Below, piece by piece: positions 44,651-53,610 of a stretch of DNA of 64,000 bases. The position numbers were made by a program, and so were the translations under genes. The stretch spans positions 62,001 through 126,000 of the forward strand of contig NZ_JAJJBU010000022.1 of assembly GCF_020905375.1 (NCBI RefSeq). Reading direction: 5' to 3'. The notes under the pieces were generated by a model. It was given only the letters and a program-made list of their open reading frames with translations. It did not search any database and was not told the origin of the DNA. Source of the DNA: Arthrobacter cryoconiti. Lineage in GTDB: Bacteria; Actinomycetota; Actinomycetes; Actinomycetales; Micrococcaceae. Every line of letters starts with the position of its first letter. The stretch's first letter is position 1.

Positions 44651-45002
44651 TCATTTCCAGAGACTTTCCCGGTCCGAACAACCCGATCAATGGCAGCGGG
44701 GCGAGGATGGAGACGCTCATGATGGAAACGCCCTGGGAACTGGTGACTTCCGCGCTTACCGCTTGAGCGTAGCCGTCACCCAAGGCAGTTTTAAGCAGAA
44801 GCTCGGCACGGTCTTGTGCATCCTGAGTGCTCCGGTCCGCTAGAGCCCCATAGCGGGCGGCCGATGACGCCGCGTCAGCGACCGTGTTGCGCACGTGCAA
44901 GACCACTGCCAGCTGTATCAAGGCCAGGAACATGACGCTGACCAGCGCAGCAACCAGTACGAAATCGACCACGGCTGCTCCAGACTCATCGCCCTTGGTC
45001 AT
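44625..45002 (-). CDS. TadE-like minor pilin (first)
   Basis: A 125-residue protein with a short cytosolic lead, then AAVVDFVLVAALVSVMFLALIQ, a TadE-type N-terminal helix in which Asp takes the place of the usual Glu after the cleavage site. The C-terminal part contains LAPLPLIGLFGP, a recurring feature of actinobacterial TadE-like proteins. It starts on the ATGA of the upstream DUF4244 gene. It is expected to act as a minor or initiating pilin in the Flp-type pilus. Confidence 0.75.
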   Translation of the reverse strand: MTKGDESGAAVVDFVLVAALVSVMFLALIQLAVVLHVRNTVADAASSAARYGALADRSTQDAQDRAELLLKTALGDGYAQAVSAEVTSSQGVSIMSVSILAPLPLIGLFGPGKSLEMSGHALIPK

Positions 45003-45259
45003 GGCTGAACTTGGGCCATGGCTTCGTTGAACATCTTCTCTAAGGCTGGCCCGGCGATGGCCAGCAGTCCGGCTACCAGCACTGCACTCATCAGTGTGAT
45101 CAGCACCCAGCCGGGAACATCGCCTCGATCATTTTCTGCGCCAGCACGTAGGCCAGCGGGTAACCGCTTCCCTGCAGCTGCCAGCCAGAGGGCCAGGATG
45201 TGTTGTGTGGCGATAAATATTAGCAGTGCCGTCCGCGCCGCTTTGCTGGTATGTCCCAT
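44999..45259 (-). CDS. DUF4244 Flp-type pilin-like protein
   Basis: An 86-residue protein of the DUF4244 family, which stands in the Flp major-pilin position of actinobacterial Tad loci. After a 45-residue basic leader comes RGDVPGWVLITLMSAVLVAGLLAIAGPALEKMF: a Gly/Pro-marked processing region followed by one hydrophobic helix. GAAGGG lies 6-8 nt before the ATG. The leader itself has a hydrophobic stretch (LLIFIATQHILALWLAAA), which is longer than expected and may mean the real start is further in. Confidence 0.7.
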   Translation of the reverse strand: MGHTSKAARTALLIFIATQHILALWLAAAGKRLPAGLRAGAENDRGDVPGWVLITLMSAVLVAGLLAIAGPALEKMFNEAMAQVQP

Positions 45260-45333
45260 GGCGAGCCCTTCTTTGTTGTGACATGCTTTGTTGTTAAATG
45301 GATTCTTAGATCAGGTGTACGGGTCCCGATTCA

Positions 45334-46272
45334 TCAAAGGCCGATCTGCAGAAGTGCCAGACCCGGGAAGACGGCAAAAATAACTGTCAGGGGCAATACG
45401 CCAAACACCAACGGCACCATCATGGCAATCTCTTTGCGCCCCGCGGACTCCATCAATTCCCGTTTGGCGACGTCGCGCACATCCTGAGCTTGAGCCCTCA
45501 AAACATCTGCCAATGGTGTTCCCCTATTGACCGCGACACTGATCCCGTCAACAAACCGCGTCACCGCTGAGATGTTCAGGCGTGTGGAGAATTCCTCCAA
45601 CGCTTCGATCAAGGGAACACCTGCGCGAGTCTGAGCAAGAACTTCACCGAACTCATTAGCCAGTTCACCCCGGGACTGACGGGCCACTCTAGCGAGAGCA
45701 CTTGCCGCACTTTCGCCTGCCCCCACGGCCAGTGCCAGCAGCTCGGCGATGGCGGGAAACTCGGAAAGGACCCTGTCACGGCGGCGTTTGATCGCCACTC
45801 CCAGCAGATGATCAAACGCTAGGTAGCCGCCCAATGCCATGGCAAGTGTGAGGGTGAATCCGCCCATTGCGTTGGCCCGTCCAGACCAGATGAGCCCCAG
45901 CGAGAGCACCAGCCCCGCCAGCATCCCGATTCCTGACCACAAGAGCTGGATAGCCCTAAATTCCAGGGCCGATTCCCGGCGTCCGGCTTGTTGCAACCGG
46001 ACTTCTATGCCGTTGACGCTGATGTTGAAACGACCTAAGCGGCCGACCGCGTCGGAGAGAAAAAGCCGAAACAGGCGTTCCAACGGGCCAAACAGAACCG
46101 AATCCTCTGACTCCTTGAGCAGTTTGGAACGATTATCCACCCCGCGCAACTGCGGTTCCACCCGTTGGGTGAGGGTTGTCCGGCGCATGAGGGGAACCCT
46201 GACCAGTATTAGCCACAAGCCGATGCCTAGGCCGAATCCGGTGACAACTACTGCTGCTAGGTGTCCATTCAC
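45334..46272 (-). CDS. tadC: Tad pilus inner-membrane protein TadC
   Basis: A 312-residue T2SSF-domain protein. Two N-terminal helices are followed by a cytosolic helical part (RRRDRVLSEFPAIAELLALAVGAGESAASAL) and two C-terminal helices (KEIAMMVPLVFGVLPLTVIFAVFPGLALLQ). It forms the membrane platform of the pilus machine with TadB. I chose GTG 46272, overlapping the tadB stop as GTGA; a longer frame to 46368 would run 100 bp into tadB. The next gene, the pilin-like DUF4244, is 74 nt downstream. Confidence 0.85.
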   Translation of the reverse strand: MNGHLAAVVVTGFGLGIGLWLILVRVPLMRRTTLTQRVEPQLRGVDNRSKLLKESEDSVLFGPLERLFRLFLSDAVGRLGRFNISVNGIEVRLQQAGRRESALEFRAIQLLWSGIGMLAGLVLSLGLIWSGRANAMGGFTLTLAMALGGYLAFDHLLGVAIKRRRDRVLSEFPAIAELLALAVGAGESAASALARVARQSRGELANEFGEVLAQTRAGVPLIEALEEFSTRLNISAVTRFVDGISVAVNRGTPLADVLRAQAQDVRDVAKRELMESAGRKEIAMMVPLVFGVLPLTVIFAVFPGLALLQIGL

Positions 46273-47126
46273 CGCAATACCCTTGCTTCCTGCGGTAAAG
46301 CCCCAATACGCAGCATCAAGCGGTAGCACACCAAGGAGACCAACAACCCACCACCGAGGACAGCCCATCCCATCGGAGAACTATAAGCGGCGATCGCTTC
46401 GGGTCGAGTTGCCATGAGCATCAAGACGATCCAGGGTGCCGCGACGGCCAGCCGTGCGGCATTGACTGTCCAGGATTGCCGTGCTTGGAGTTCACTGCGT
46501 GTGCGTGCGTTGTCACGCAAAAATTCCGATAACGTTCCCAGAAGCCGCCCAAGGTCGCTGCCCCCGACGTCGCGGGTTAAGCGCAGGGCCTCAACGATGC
46601 GGTCGGCCACCGGGTCGGCCAGCTTCTCTTTGAGCCGTTGCAGCGCCCCATCGAAGTACCCGCTGGCCCGGTAGTCCGCGCCAAAATCCGAGAATTCTTC
46701 GCGCAGTTCAGCCGGTCCTTTCACGCCGAGCTGGATGAGCGCTTCTGGTAAAGAAAGGCCTGCACGAATGGCTGAGCGCAAATGGTCCACAACGTCAGGC
46801 CAGAGTTCGCGCAAAACCTCTGATCGGCGTCGGGCACGCCACGTTAACAAGGCGAACGGTACATAGCCACTGAACAGCCCAAAACACACGGCGATGGGCG
46901 CAGCACCTGTCAGGGCGAAGACGAGCAGTGCCGCCAACAGTGCCAGACCGGCAGTGCTGGCCACCAGAGAGATTGGTGTCACTGCAGATACGCCAGCCTG
47001 TTGGAGCAGCACAGCGATCTTGCCCGGTCGATCTGAGCGCCACAGGACAGGACCCGTTGGGCTCCAGCACGCATTCCAGATCAGGAACAATCCCAATCCT
47101 CCCAATAGCCCCACGAGCGCCGACAT
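46269..47126 (-). CDS. tadB: Tad pilus inner-membrane protein TadB
   Basis: A 285-residue T2SSF-domain protein. It has N-terminal helices, the core LWPDVVDHLRSAIRAGLSLPEALIQLG, and C-terminal helices. Together with TadC it transmits movement from the CpaF ATPase to the growing pilus. It overlaps both cpaF (1 nt, the start at the ATPase stop) and tadC (4 nt), which means tight coupling. The charged stretch ARTRSELQARQSWT before the last helices is typical. Confidence 0.87.
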   Translation of the reverse strand: MSALVGLLGGLGLFLIWNACWSPTGPVLWRSDRPGKIAVLLQQAGVSAVTPISLVASTAGLALLAALLVFALTGAAPIAVCFGLFSGYVPFALLTWRARRRSEVLRELWPDVVDHLRSAIRAGLSLPEALIQLGVKGPAELREEFSDFGADYRASGYFDGALQRLKEKLADPVADRIVEALRLTRDVGGSDLGRLLGTLSEFLRDNARTRSELQARQSWTVNAARLAVAAPWIVLMLMATRPEAIAAYSSPMGWAVLGGGLLVSLVCYRLMLRIGALPQEARVLR

Positions 47127-48349
47127 CAGGATTCTCCGAGCAGGGCCGCGACGTTGTAGCCCGCGGCCGCAAATCTCTCCGGCGAGGGCATGGATGAAGG
47201 TTGCGCCGTGAGCCTGCCATCAACGGTGTCGAAAACTAGACCCGATTCAATGACGCCGTTTTCCACTCTGCGCCCCAAGGACAGGATCTGGCTGACAGAA
47301 CGCCGCCCGTTGGGATGCCGGACGCAGTGGACAACTAAATCAATGCACGCTGCAACTGTAGGCACGACAAACGCTGCGGTGATATTTTCGCCGGCCAGTA
47401 GTGGCAACGTGCAGATCTTGACGACGGCGTCGTGAGCGGAGTTTGCGTGCACACTCGCCATCCCGGGAAGACCACTGTTTAGGGCAATGAGCATGTCGAG
47501 GCTTTCGGCCTCGCGGACCTCACCGACGATGAGCCGGTCAGGGCGCATCCGCAGGGCCTCCTTGACAAGACGCCGCAATGGGATCTCCCCGGCACCTTCC
47601 AGGTTGGGCTGGCGGCATTGCAGCCCCACCACGTCACGCAGAGGCAATGCAAGTTCAAAAATCTCCTCAACCGTCACAACACGTTCCCGGGAACCGATTC
47701 CGGCGGCCAGGCAGTTGAGCATGGTGGTTTTGCCCGCCTGGGTAGCTCCGGAGACGAGGATATTCAGCCCGCTGCTCACTGCTGCTCCGAGAAATCGGGC
47801 CGCCTGTGGCGTCAACGAGCCCAGTTCCACCAAGTGATCCAGGCGACTAGCGCGTGCAGTAAATTTCCGGATATTGATTGCCCAATGAGATCGTGTAATG
47901 TCCGGGATGACTACGTGTAGACGGGACCCGTCCGGTAGTGCCGCATCCACAAAAGGACTACTCAAATCCAGACGACGCCCGGAACTTTTCAGCATCCGCT
48001 CCACTAAATCTTGAACCTGTTGTTGGCTCAATACCAGGGGCGTCAACTCGGATTCGCCGTTGCGGGCCACATAAATTTTGCTCGGGGAGTTGAGCCAAAT
48101 TTCTTCAACGCTGGGATCGTCCAAGAACGGTTGCAGAGCACCAAAACCTGCCACGGCATCAAACACGTACTGCTTTGCCTCAACAGCGTGGGCCAGAGGC
48201 GGAACTGCCCCCACCAGAGCCCGTTCGCCGTACTCATTGACAGCAGCATCCACCAAATGCCGTACTTCAGAGCCTTGTTGCGAGGGGTCAAGTCCCCTGC
48301 GACGGATGAGTTCACGAACCTCATCCTCAACTAATGCCAGTGCATCCAC
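47126..48349 (-). CDS. cpaF: Tad secretion ATPase CpaF/TadA
   Basis: A 407-residue secretion ATPase of the type II/IV family. Walker A reads SGATQAGKTTML, the Asp box is VVTVEEIFEL, and the catalytic part continues with RMRPDRLIVGEVREAESLDMLIALNSGLPG, covering the Walker B and His-box region. It powers Flp pilus assembly from the cytoplasm. It starts the locus; the CpaE-like protein (Ssd, Rv3660c type) usually found just upstream in actinobacteria is missing here, replaced by a glycosyltransferase on the far side of a 131-bp gap. Confidence 0.93.
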   Translation of the reverse strand: MDALALVEDEVRELIRRRGLDPSQQGSEVRHLVDAAVNEYGERALVGAVPPLAHAVEAKQYVFDAVAGFGALQPFLDDPSVEEIWLNSPSKIYVARNGESELTPLVLSQQQVQDLVERMLKSSGRRLDLSSPFVDAALPDGSRLHVVIPDITRSHWAINIRKFTARASRLDHLVELGSLTPQAARFLGAAVSSGLNILVSGATQAGKTTMLNCLAAGIGSRERVVTVEEIFELALPLRDVVGLQCRQPNLEGAGEIPLRRLVKEALRMRPDRLIVGEVREAESLDMLIALNSGLPGMASVHANSAHDAVVKICTLPLLAGENITAAFVVPTVAACIDLVVHCVRHPNGRRSVSQILSLGRRVENGVIESGLVFDTVDGRLTAQPSSMPSPERFAAAGYNVAALLGES

Positions 48350-48480
48350 TGTGCTCCCCCACCCGCGTCATTGCGGCCGCGTCCGTCCCTGTATGTGTCC
48401 TCGGAGCATAAACCGGTACAGGAAGACACGCCAGTGTCAATGTGAACTCTGTGGAGAACTTAGTGCTATAAGTCCAGTCT

Positions 48481-49641
48481 TCAGGTCATCGCATTCCTAT
48501 ACAAGCCTTCATACAGGCCAACAAAGGCATCCCTGCCACAATGCTCGACGCAGTGGGCTCGAATGGCCTGCGGATCGTAGCGTTCGAACGACTCACGGAT
48601 GCGTGCCATTGCCGCGCCCAGATCTACGCGGCTATCGATGTCAGTCAACAAACCGGTCTGTGCACTCACGGCATTCCTGCCAGCCCAAGTCTTAGTGGAC
48701 ACCAGCGGCAACCCACACGCCATGGCCTCCCATAAAACTGTGCCAAAAGCTTCAGCCACGCTGGGCAGCACAAAGACATGCGATTCACTGAACTCGTCAA
48801 CAATTTCCGCACGCGGGACTGCTCCTACAAAATCCACTTGGCTGGCAATACCCCGCTGAACCGCCAACTCCATGAGTTCCGCCTTATGCGGGCCGCCTCC
48901 GGCAATACGCAACCTCACCCCGGGATCATCTGCAAAACGGTCGGCGAAGGCCTGAATAAGCATGTCGACCCGTTTTCCAGGATCCAGATGGGAAACATGT
49001 CCAAAGGTAAACGGGCCTGCTGGAGTCACCCGGGTAGGAATTTCTTGAAACTGTGGACTCAGCAGGCCTGGAACGTACTGCCATTTCTCTATGCCGTAAG
49101 CATCATTGAGCTCCGTGGCGAAGTCTCGAGCCACTGCCACCAGCGACGACGCAGCCAACGCCGCGCTGCGGGCGTGGCGTCCGTTCCAGCTCTCAGCCAG
49201 GCGCTGCATCGATGAAGGCCGGTGCTCGGTGACAATGAAAGGGATCCTAAACTCACTCGAGAGAACATGGCCAACGATTCCAGCGGGAAACATAGCGTGC
49301 GCATGAAGCACATCAGGGCGGCCATGCTCCTGGATATAACGGGTGAGCAGAGTACGCCACGCGCGCAAAAGAATCCGCTGATTGGCTCCAGGCACCTTCG
49401 GGAAGGGCAAGACCCGATCCAAACGGTAGGTAGCGATACCCGCTTCGATGCTGTAGCGGATTCCACTAATCCGTCCGCGCAGCTGGTCTCTCGCATAAAC
49501 AGGAATGCCCTTGACGCTGACGACGCCAACTTGATGCCCTGTTTGGACCAACGCGGCTGCCTGTTCAATAAAGAAACTACCGGAGAAATCGTTCGCGTCG
49601 CCCGGGTACCAAGCCGGTACAAAAAGAACATGCAAGTTCAC
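48481..49641 (-). CDS. Glycosyltransferase family 4
   Basis: A 386-residue GT4 glycosyltransferase. The acceptor-binding half starts VLFVPAWYPGDANDFSGSFF, and the donor-binding half shows GHVSHLDPGKRVDMLIQAF and SVAEAFGTVLWEAMACGLPLV, the E-x7-E motif. It is a soluble GT-B enzyme probably acting at the inner membrane on a polysaccharide precursor. GTG 49641 is preferred, having AGGGGG 3 nt upstream. It faces the Tad locus on one side and is divergent from the asparagine-synthetase-like gene on the other. Sugar specificity is not readable. Confidence 0.88.
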   Translation of the reverse strand: MNLHVLFVPAWYPGDANDFSGSFFIEQAAALVQTGHQVGVVSVKGIPVYARDQLRGRISGIRYSIEAGIATYRLDRVLPFPKVPGANQRILLRAWRTLLTRYIQEHGRPDVLHAHAMFPAGIVGHVLSSEFRIPFIVTEHRPSSMQRLAESWNGRHARSAALAASSLVAVARDFATELNDAYGIEKWQYVPGLLSPQFQEIPTRVTPAGPFTFGHVSHLDPGKRVDMLIQAFADRFADDPGVRLRIAGGGPHKAELMELAVQRGIASQVDFVGAVPRAEIVDEFSESHVFVLPSVAEAFGTVLWEAMACGLPLVSTKTWAGRNAVSAQTGLLTDIDSRVDLGAAMARIRESFERYDPQAIRAHCVEHCGRDAFVGLYEGLYRNAMT

Positions 49642-49739
49642 GAACCCCCTAGTTATGAGCACCAATGTCAGATATTCTACGCAGTGCCAGCTGAACGTTG
49701 CCCGAAGATACCATGCACAAGCAATGAGAGAATGGAGTC

Positions 49740-51359
49740 ATGGATGTCCCCGCACTAGTTTTGACGCGCCCCCAATGGCGCTCACACGCCGTCGGCCTCC
49801 AAGGGGAGACTCTGTGGGTGTTAGGCGACAAACACTGTGACGAACAATTGCTCGGTTCACTAGACCAAGGCGTTCTCACTCCATACGCTCTACAGCAAGT
49901 CACAGGTCACTTCGCGGCCATTCTCCAGACGTCAGGCACCGTTGCTCTCATCGCTGACGCCATCCGCAGCTTTCCGCTCTTTTATACAGTCGGAGGCTCC
50001 AGCACTAGTGTTTCCGATGACGCGCTGTCCATCGTCGGCGCGGCTAGAAACTATGAAGCAGACTACGATTCACGTCTGGAATTTCGCCACAGCGGATATG
50101 TCTCTGGAGAGAATACTTTGTATGCCGGACTCAAACAGGTTCAGGCCGGTGAAACCCTCACCATCAAGGCAGGGGGCGAAATATCCCGTCAGTTCTTCCG
50201 CTCAATCCAGTACTCAGGACGCAACATCGAAGAAAACACGGCACTGGACAAGCATTTCAGCCACGCATTGGATGTTTCCATGCAGCGATTCCTCGAGAAA
50301 GCCGATGGCCGCCAAGTGGTGGTCCCTCTCAGTGGTGGCTTGGATTCCCGCCTCTTAAGCGTTCACCTCAAAGAGGCCGGGTACACCAATATGGTGAACT
50401 ACACCTATGGGAGCGCGCGAACGCGTGAAGTACTCATCAGCGAGGAAGTCGCCGCGGCTTTGGACCAACCGTGGCTCTTTTGCCAGTACGGCGAAGAGGA
50501 TATCCGCTCGGCTTGGGACGCCCCGGAAACCGCGGAGTTCATCAAGTTTGCCCACGCCGGCGCTTCCCTGCCCCACATCCAGGATTGGTACGCTGTCCGC
50601 TGGCTGAAGAGAAACCGGCTGGTGGACCAGGATGCAATATTTCTACCCGGCCACACCATCGTCGGCAACATGCACGATGAACACGTCTTGAACGACCCGA
50701 ACGTTCCTCGCCAAAACATTAAGAAATTACTGCTGGACCACCACTACTCATTGCAACCAGACAATGTCCCCATCAGGGTCAACAAGCGTCTCAACACTGC
50801 CCTGGACGCTTTCCTCGATGGCATCAGCTACGACGGGTCGGTGGAGTCCAGATTGACAGCACTTGAATCCTGGAACTTCCGCGAACGCCAAACCAAATAC
50901 ATTAACAACTCGATCCGTAATTATGAGCACTTCGGTTTTGACTGGGCATTGCCCATGCTTGATCGAGAGGTTTATCTGGCATGGGGTGACTTCCATCCCG
51001 ACGTCACCCGAAACCGGAACTGGTATGAGGGCTACGTCAACCGACGATACGCCAACGCAACGGGCACGGATCTGCGCATCTTTGCCCCCACAGACATCTC
51101 CGCAGGGAAACGCAATGCGGTTAAGTCCGTCCTCCGCCGAACCGGACTGCTCCGTCTTGCCGAGCGCACGCTGGCCGCCCGGGCAGTTCAGAACCATCCC
51201 ATGGGCTTCCACTGGTTTACCACGGCCAAGAATCCCAAGGAGTTGTACAGGTTCACGCGAAGCGGTGGGAACCTTCTGGGTGCTTACGCCGATGAATTCC
51301 TCACGGATACGTGGAATAGCCACTGCAAGCTTTTTACCGAAGACTCCATTGTTCAATAA
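49740..51359 (+). CDS. Asparagine-synthetase-like ATP-dependent amidating enzyme lacking the glutaminase Cys
   Basis: A 539-residue AsnB-family protein. The ATP pyrophosphatase loop is VPLSGGLDS (Ser198-Ser203), with a long C-terminal synthetase domain. The N-terminal part matches a shortened Ntn domain (GHFAAILQTSGTVALIADAIRSFPLFYT) but the protein begins MDVP, without the Cys2 nucleophile that releases ammonia from glutamine. So it should use free ammonia or another amine, or be a ligase like beta-lactam synthetase. In O-antigen loci, AsnB-like enzymes such as WbpS convert uronic acids to uronamides; next to WbpI here, amidation of a diacetamido-uronate is a reasonable guess. It sits 9 nt before wbpI. 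Confidence 0.8.
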   Translation: MDVPALVLTRPQWRSHAVGLQGETLWVLGDKHCDEQLLGSLDQGVLTPYALQQVTGHFAAILQTSGTVALIADAIRSFPLFYTVGGSSTSVSDDALSIVGAARNYEADYDSRLEFRHSGYVSGENTLYAGLKQVQAGETLTIKAGGEISRQFFRSIQYSGRNIEENTALDKHFSHALDVSMQRFLEKADGRQVVVPLSGGLDSRLLSVHLKEAGYTNMVNYTYGSARTREVLISEEVAAALDQPWLFCQYGEEDIRSAWDAPETAEFIKFAHAGASLPHIQDWYAVRWLKRNRLVDQDAIFLPGHTIVGNMHDEHVLNDPNVPRQNIKKLLLDHHYSLQPDNVPIRVNKRLNTALDAFLDGISYDGSVESRLTALESWNFRERQTKYINNSIRNYEHFGFDWALPMLDREVYLAWGDFHPDVTRNRNWYEGYVNRRYANATGTDLRIFAPTDISAGKRNAVKSVLRRTGLLRLAERTLAARAVQNHPMGFHWFTTAKNPKELYRFTRSGGNLLGAYADEFLTDTWNSHCKLFTEDSIVQ

Positions 51360-51368
51360 GCTAGAACA

Positions 51369-52433
51369 ATGCGAATTCTCAGCGTAGTTGGCGCCCGTCC
51401 CCAGTTTGTGAAACTAGCCCCGATCGCGACAGCCATTGCAGGCCGTGCGGAACACGTGATCGCTCATACGGGGCAGCATTACGACGAACTCATGAGTGAT
51501 GTCTTTTTTCGCGACCTCGGGATCCCTGCCCCTGATTTCAACCTCGGTGTGGGCTCGGGCAAACACGGCGCGCAAACCGCGGCCATGCTGACGGGACTGG
51601 AGGAGATCATCGAAAAATCCGCACCCGATTGCGTGCTGGTCTACGGTGATACCAACTCGACGCTGGCGGCAGCGCTCGCCGCCGTCAAGTTGCACGTTCC
51701 CGTGGCACACCTGGAAGCGGGTTTGCGGTCTTTCAACCGGCGCATGCCCGAAGAACACAATCGGGTCCTCACGGACCACAGCGCTGACTTGCTGCTGGCT
51801 CCTACCGCCGAAGCGATGAGTCACCTGGCCCATGAGGGATTGGCCAAACGCTCTGTTCTGGTGGGGGACGTAATGACGGATGTCCTCTTCAAGGTGCGTG
51901 ATTCCCTGGTGGGTGCGGCCGCAATACCGCCTGACGGCCTGAACGCAGGAGACTACTATGTCAGCACCATCCACCGTCCGGATAACACCGATTCCGCTGA
52001 CAGACTCACGGCGCTTGTCGCGGAACTAGCAAGCTTGGATAAGCCCGTCCTGTTACTGGCCCATCCCCGCCTACTCAGCATGGCTCAACAGCATGGCATT
52101 GATTTGCACAAGGGAAATATCAGGCCCAGCGCTCCTCTTGCCTACCTGCAGCTGATCAATCTTGCACGCCACAGTGCCGGCATTATTACCGACTCCGGGG
52201 GTTTGCAAAAGGAAGCCTTCTTGCTCCGCGTCCCTTGCACCACCGTACGGCCAGAAACGGAGTGGGTCGAGACGGTAAATTTGGGTTGGAACGTGCTGGT
52301 GAGCGAAGACCTCAGCCGCTTGGCTGCAACAGTCCGCCGACCTACGCCAGAACCTACTGCGGCCACTCCTTATGGTGACGGCCACGCTGCCGAACGGACG
52401 GTCACTACATTGTTGGAACACTTTGCTCCCTGA
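51369..52433 (+). CDS. wbpI: UDP-sugar 2-epimerase, WbpI/WecB type
   Basis: A 354-residue non-hydrolysing UDP-GlcNAc 2-epimerase family enzyme. Motifs: VVGARPQFVKLAP, HTGQHYDELMSDVFF, YGDTNSTLAAAL, EAGLRSFNRRMPEEHNR and the C-terminal TDSGGLQKEAF. The opening and the VGDVMTDVLF segment look closer to WbpI, which turns UDP-GlcNAc(3NAc)A into UDP-ManNAc(3NAc)A, than to WecB. The presence of WbpA, B, E and D homologues 6-12 kb away supports that reading. If it acted as WecB, UDP-ManNAc would be the product. It follows the amidase-like gene with a 9-nt gap. Confidence 0.85.
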   Translation: MRILSVVGARPQFVKLAPIATAIAGRAEHVIAHTGQHYDELMSDVFFRDLGIPAPDFNLGVGSGKHGAQTAAMLTGLEEIIEKSAPDCVLVYGDTNSTLAAALAAVKLHVPVAHLEAGLRSFNRRMPEEHNRVLTDHSADLLLAPTAEAMSHLAHEGLAKRSVLVGDVMTDVLFKVRDSLVGAAAIPPDGLNAGDYYVSTIHRPDNTDSADRLTALVAELASLDKPVLLLAHPRLLSMAQQHGIDLHKGNIRPSAPLAYLQLINLARHSAGIITDSGGLQKEAFLLRVPCTTVRPETEWVETVNLGWNVLVSEDLSRLAATVRRPTPEPTAATPYGDGHAAERTVTTLLEHFAP

Positions 52434-52493
52434 CCAATTCAGGCTCCGCCGTCCGCGTGCACTGCCCTACACCGTCCATGGGATACTTGAACA

Positions 52494-53159
52494 GTGAGTC
52501 GAACCTGGGTTGTTGTCCCAATGTACAACGAAGGATCCGTTGTCGGCGACGTTGTCAAAGGACTCCTTTCCGAATTCAGCCACGTCGTGTGTATCGACGA
52601 CGGCAGCACCGACGGTTCCTCCCAGATAGCTCGAGCAGCCGGGGCCACAGTGGTGGACCACCCGGTTAATCTGGGTCAGGGTGCTGCCTTGCAAACAGGT
52701 CTCTCCTTCGCCCTTCGGGACCCGGCCACCACTGAGATTCTCACCTTCGACGCCGACGGGCAGCATCGGGTGGCAGATGCCAGTGCCATGGCGGCCCGTA
52801 TCCAATCCGGTGAAGCCGATGTGGTTCTGGGCTCACGATTCCTGGATCACCGTACAAAGGTCTCCTCCCTGAAGCGTCTTGTGCTGCGGGTGGCCGCCAT
52901 CCAGTCACGCTGGGCCACGGGAATGGCACTCACCGACGCCCACAACGGCCTGCGCGCCTTCAATGCAGAAACCGCCGCACAAATTTTCCTCACCCAAAAC
53001 CGGATGGCGCATGCTTCCGAGCTGATCCACCAGCTGTCCGAGCTCGAGCCACGCTGGGTGGAGCACCCCGTGGAGATCATCTATACCGACTACTCCAAGG
53101 CGAAGGGACAGTCACTGCTCAACTCAGTCAACATCCTCGCGGACCTCCTTTTTAGGTAA
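52494..53159 (+). CDS. Glycosyltransferase family 2 (DPM1-like)
   Basis: A 221-residue GT2 enzyme. The nucleotide-binding strand WVVVPMYNEGSVVGDVV, the DDGSTDGS loop and the DADGQH motif (metal-binding DXD equivalent) define the GT-A fold. It has no membrane helices. This small type, followed by a DUF2304 membrane gene, is a frequent pair in actinobacterial cell-surface loci and may transfer sugar to a lipid carrier, in the manner of polyprenyl-phosphate mannose synthases. The GTG start has a weak ribosome-binding site, and the gene lies 60 nt after wbpI. Confidence 0.88.
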   Translation: MSRTWVVVPMYNEGSVVGDVVKGLLSEFSHVVCIDDGSTDGSSQIARAAGATVVDHPVNLGQGAALQTGLSFALRDPATTEILTFDADGQHRVADASAMAARIQSGEADVVLGSRFLDHRTKVSSLKRLVLRVAAIQSRWATGMALTDAHNGLRAFNAETAAQIFLTQNRMAHASELIHQLSELEPRWVEHPVEIIYTDYSKAKGQSLLNSVNILADLLFR

Positions 53160-53163
53160 GACC

Positions 53164-53610
53164 ATGCAGATCATTGTCCAGATAGCACTCGTCCTCGCCG
53201 TGATAGTTGTGTCGGTGGCGCTCATGCGCGGCGGCTCCAACGCCCGGCACCTGGCCATTCGCCGCCTGCTGTTAGCCTTGTTTGCCTGCGTTGCCGCATT
53301 CTCGGTCTTCTTCCCTTTTGCGCTGACCCGCCTGGCCAGGTTCCTGGGGGTTGGGCGTGGAACGGACCTAGTCCTCTACGCTCTCATTGTGGGCTTCCTT
53401 GTCACGGTGGCCACCACCAACCATCGCTTCCGGCAACTTGAGAAGTCAATCACCACGCTGTCCCGCCACATAGCCTTGGAAGAAGCAGGCAAACCGTGGG
53501 AATCCCAAAGGGAAGGGTCCAACAAGCCAGCCGGCCCGGAAGCGTTTGATCCGTCAGCGTCTGGCCCAGACCTGGAAGGTCCCGGAGCTGGCGGTCAGCA
53601 CAAAGTCTGA
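53164..53610 (+). CDS. DUF2304 membrane protein
   Basis: A 148-residue protein with three hydrophobic segments (IIVQIALVLAVIVVSVALM, LLLALFACVAAFSVFFPFAL, LVLYALIVGFLVTVATT) and a short coiled-coil stretch (FRQLEKSITTLSRHIALEE). DUF2304 proteins usually follow GT2 genes and probably anchor or assist them at the membrane. It starts 4 nt after the glycosyltransferase stop. Its disordered C-terminal end (SGPDLEGPGAGGQHKV) is encoded over the tail of the convergent GT gene, an overlap of 57 bp, so one of the two 3' ends may have been extended. Confidence 0.8.
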   Translation: MQIIVQIALVLAVIVVSVALMRGGSNARHLAIRRLLLALFACVAAFSVFFPFALTRLARFLGVGRGTDLVLYALIVGFLVTVATTNHRFRQLEKSITTLSRHIALEEAGKPWESQREGSNKPAGPEAFDPSASGPDLEGPGAGGQHKV

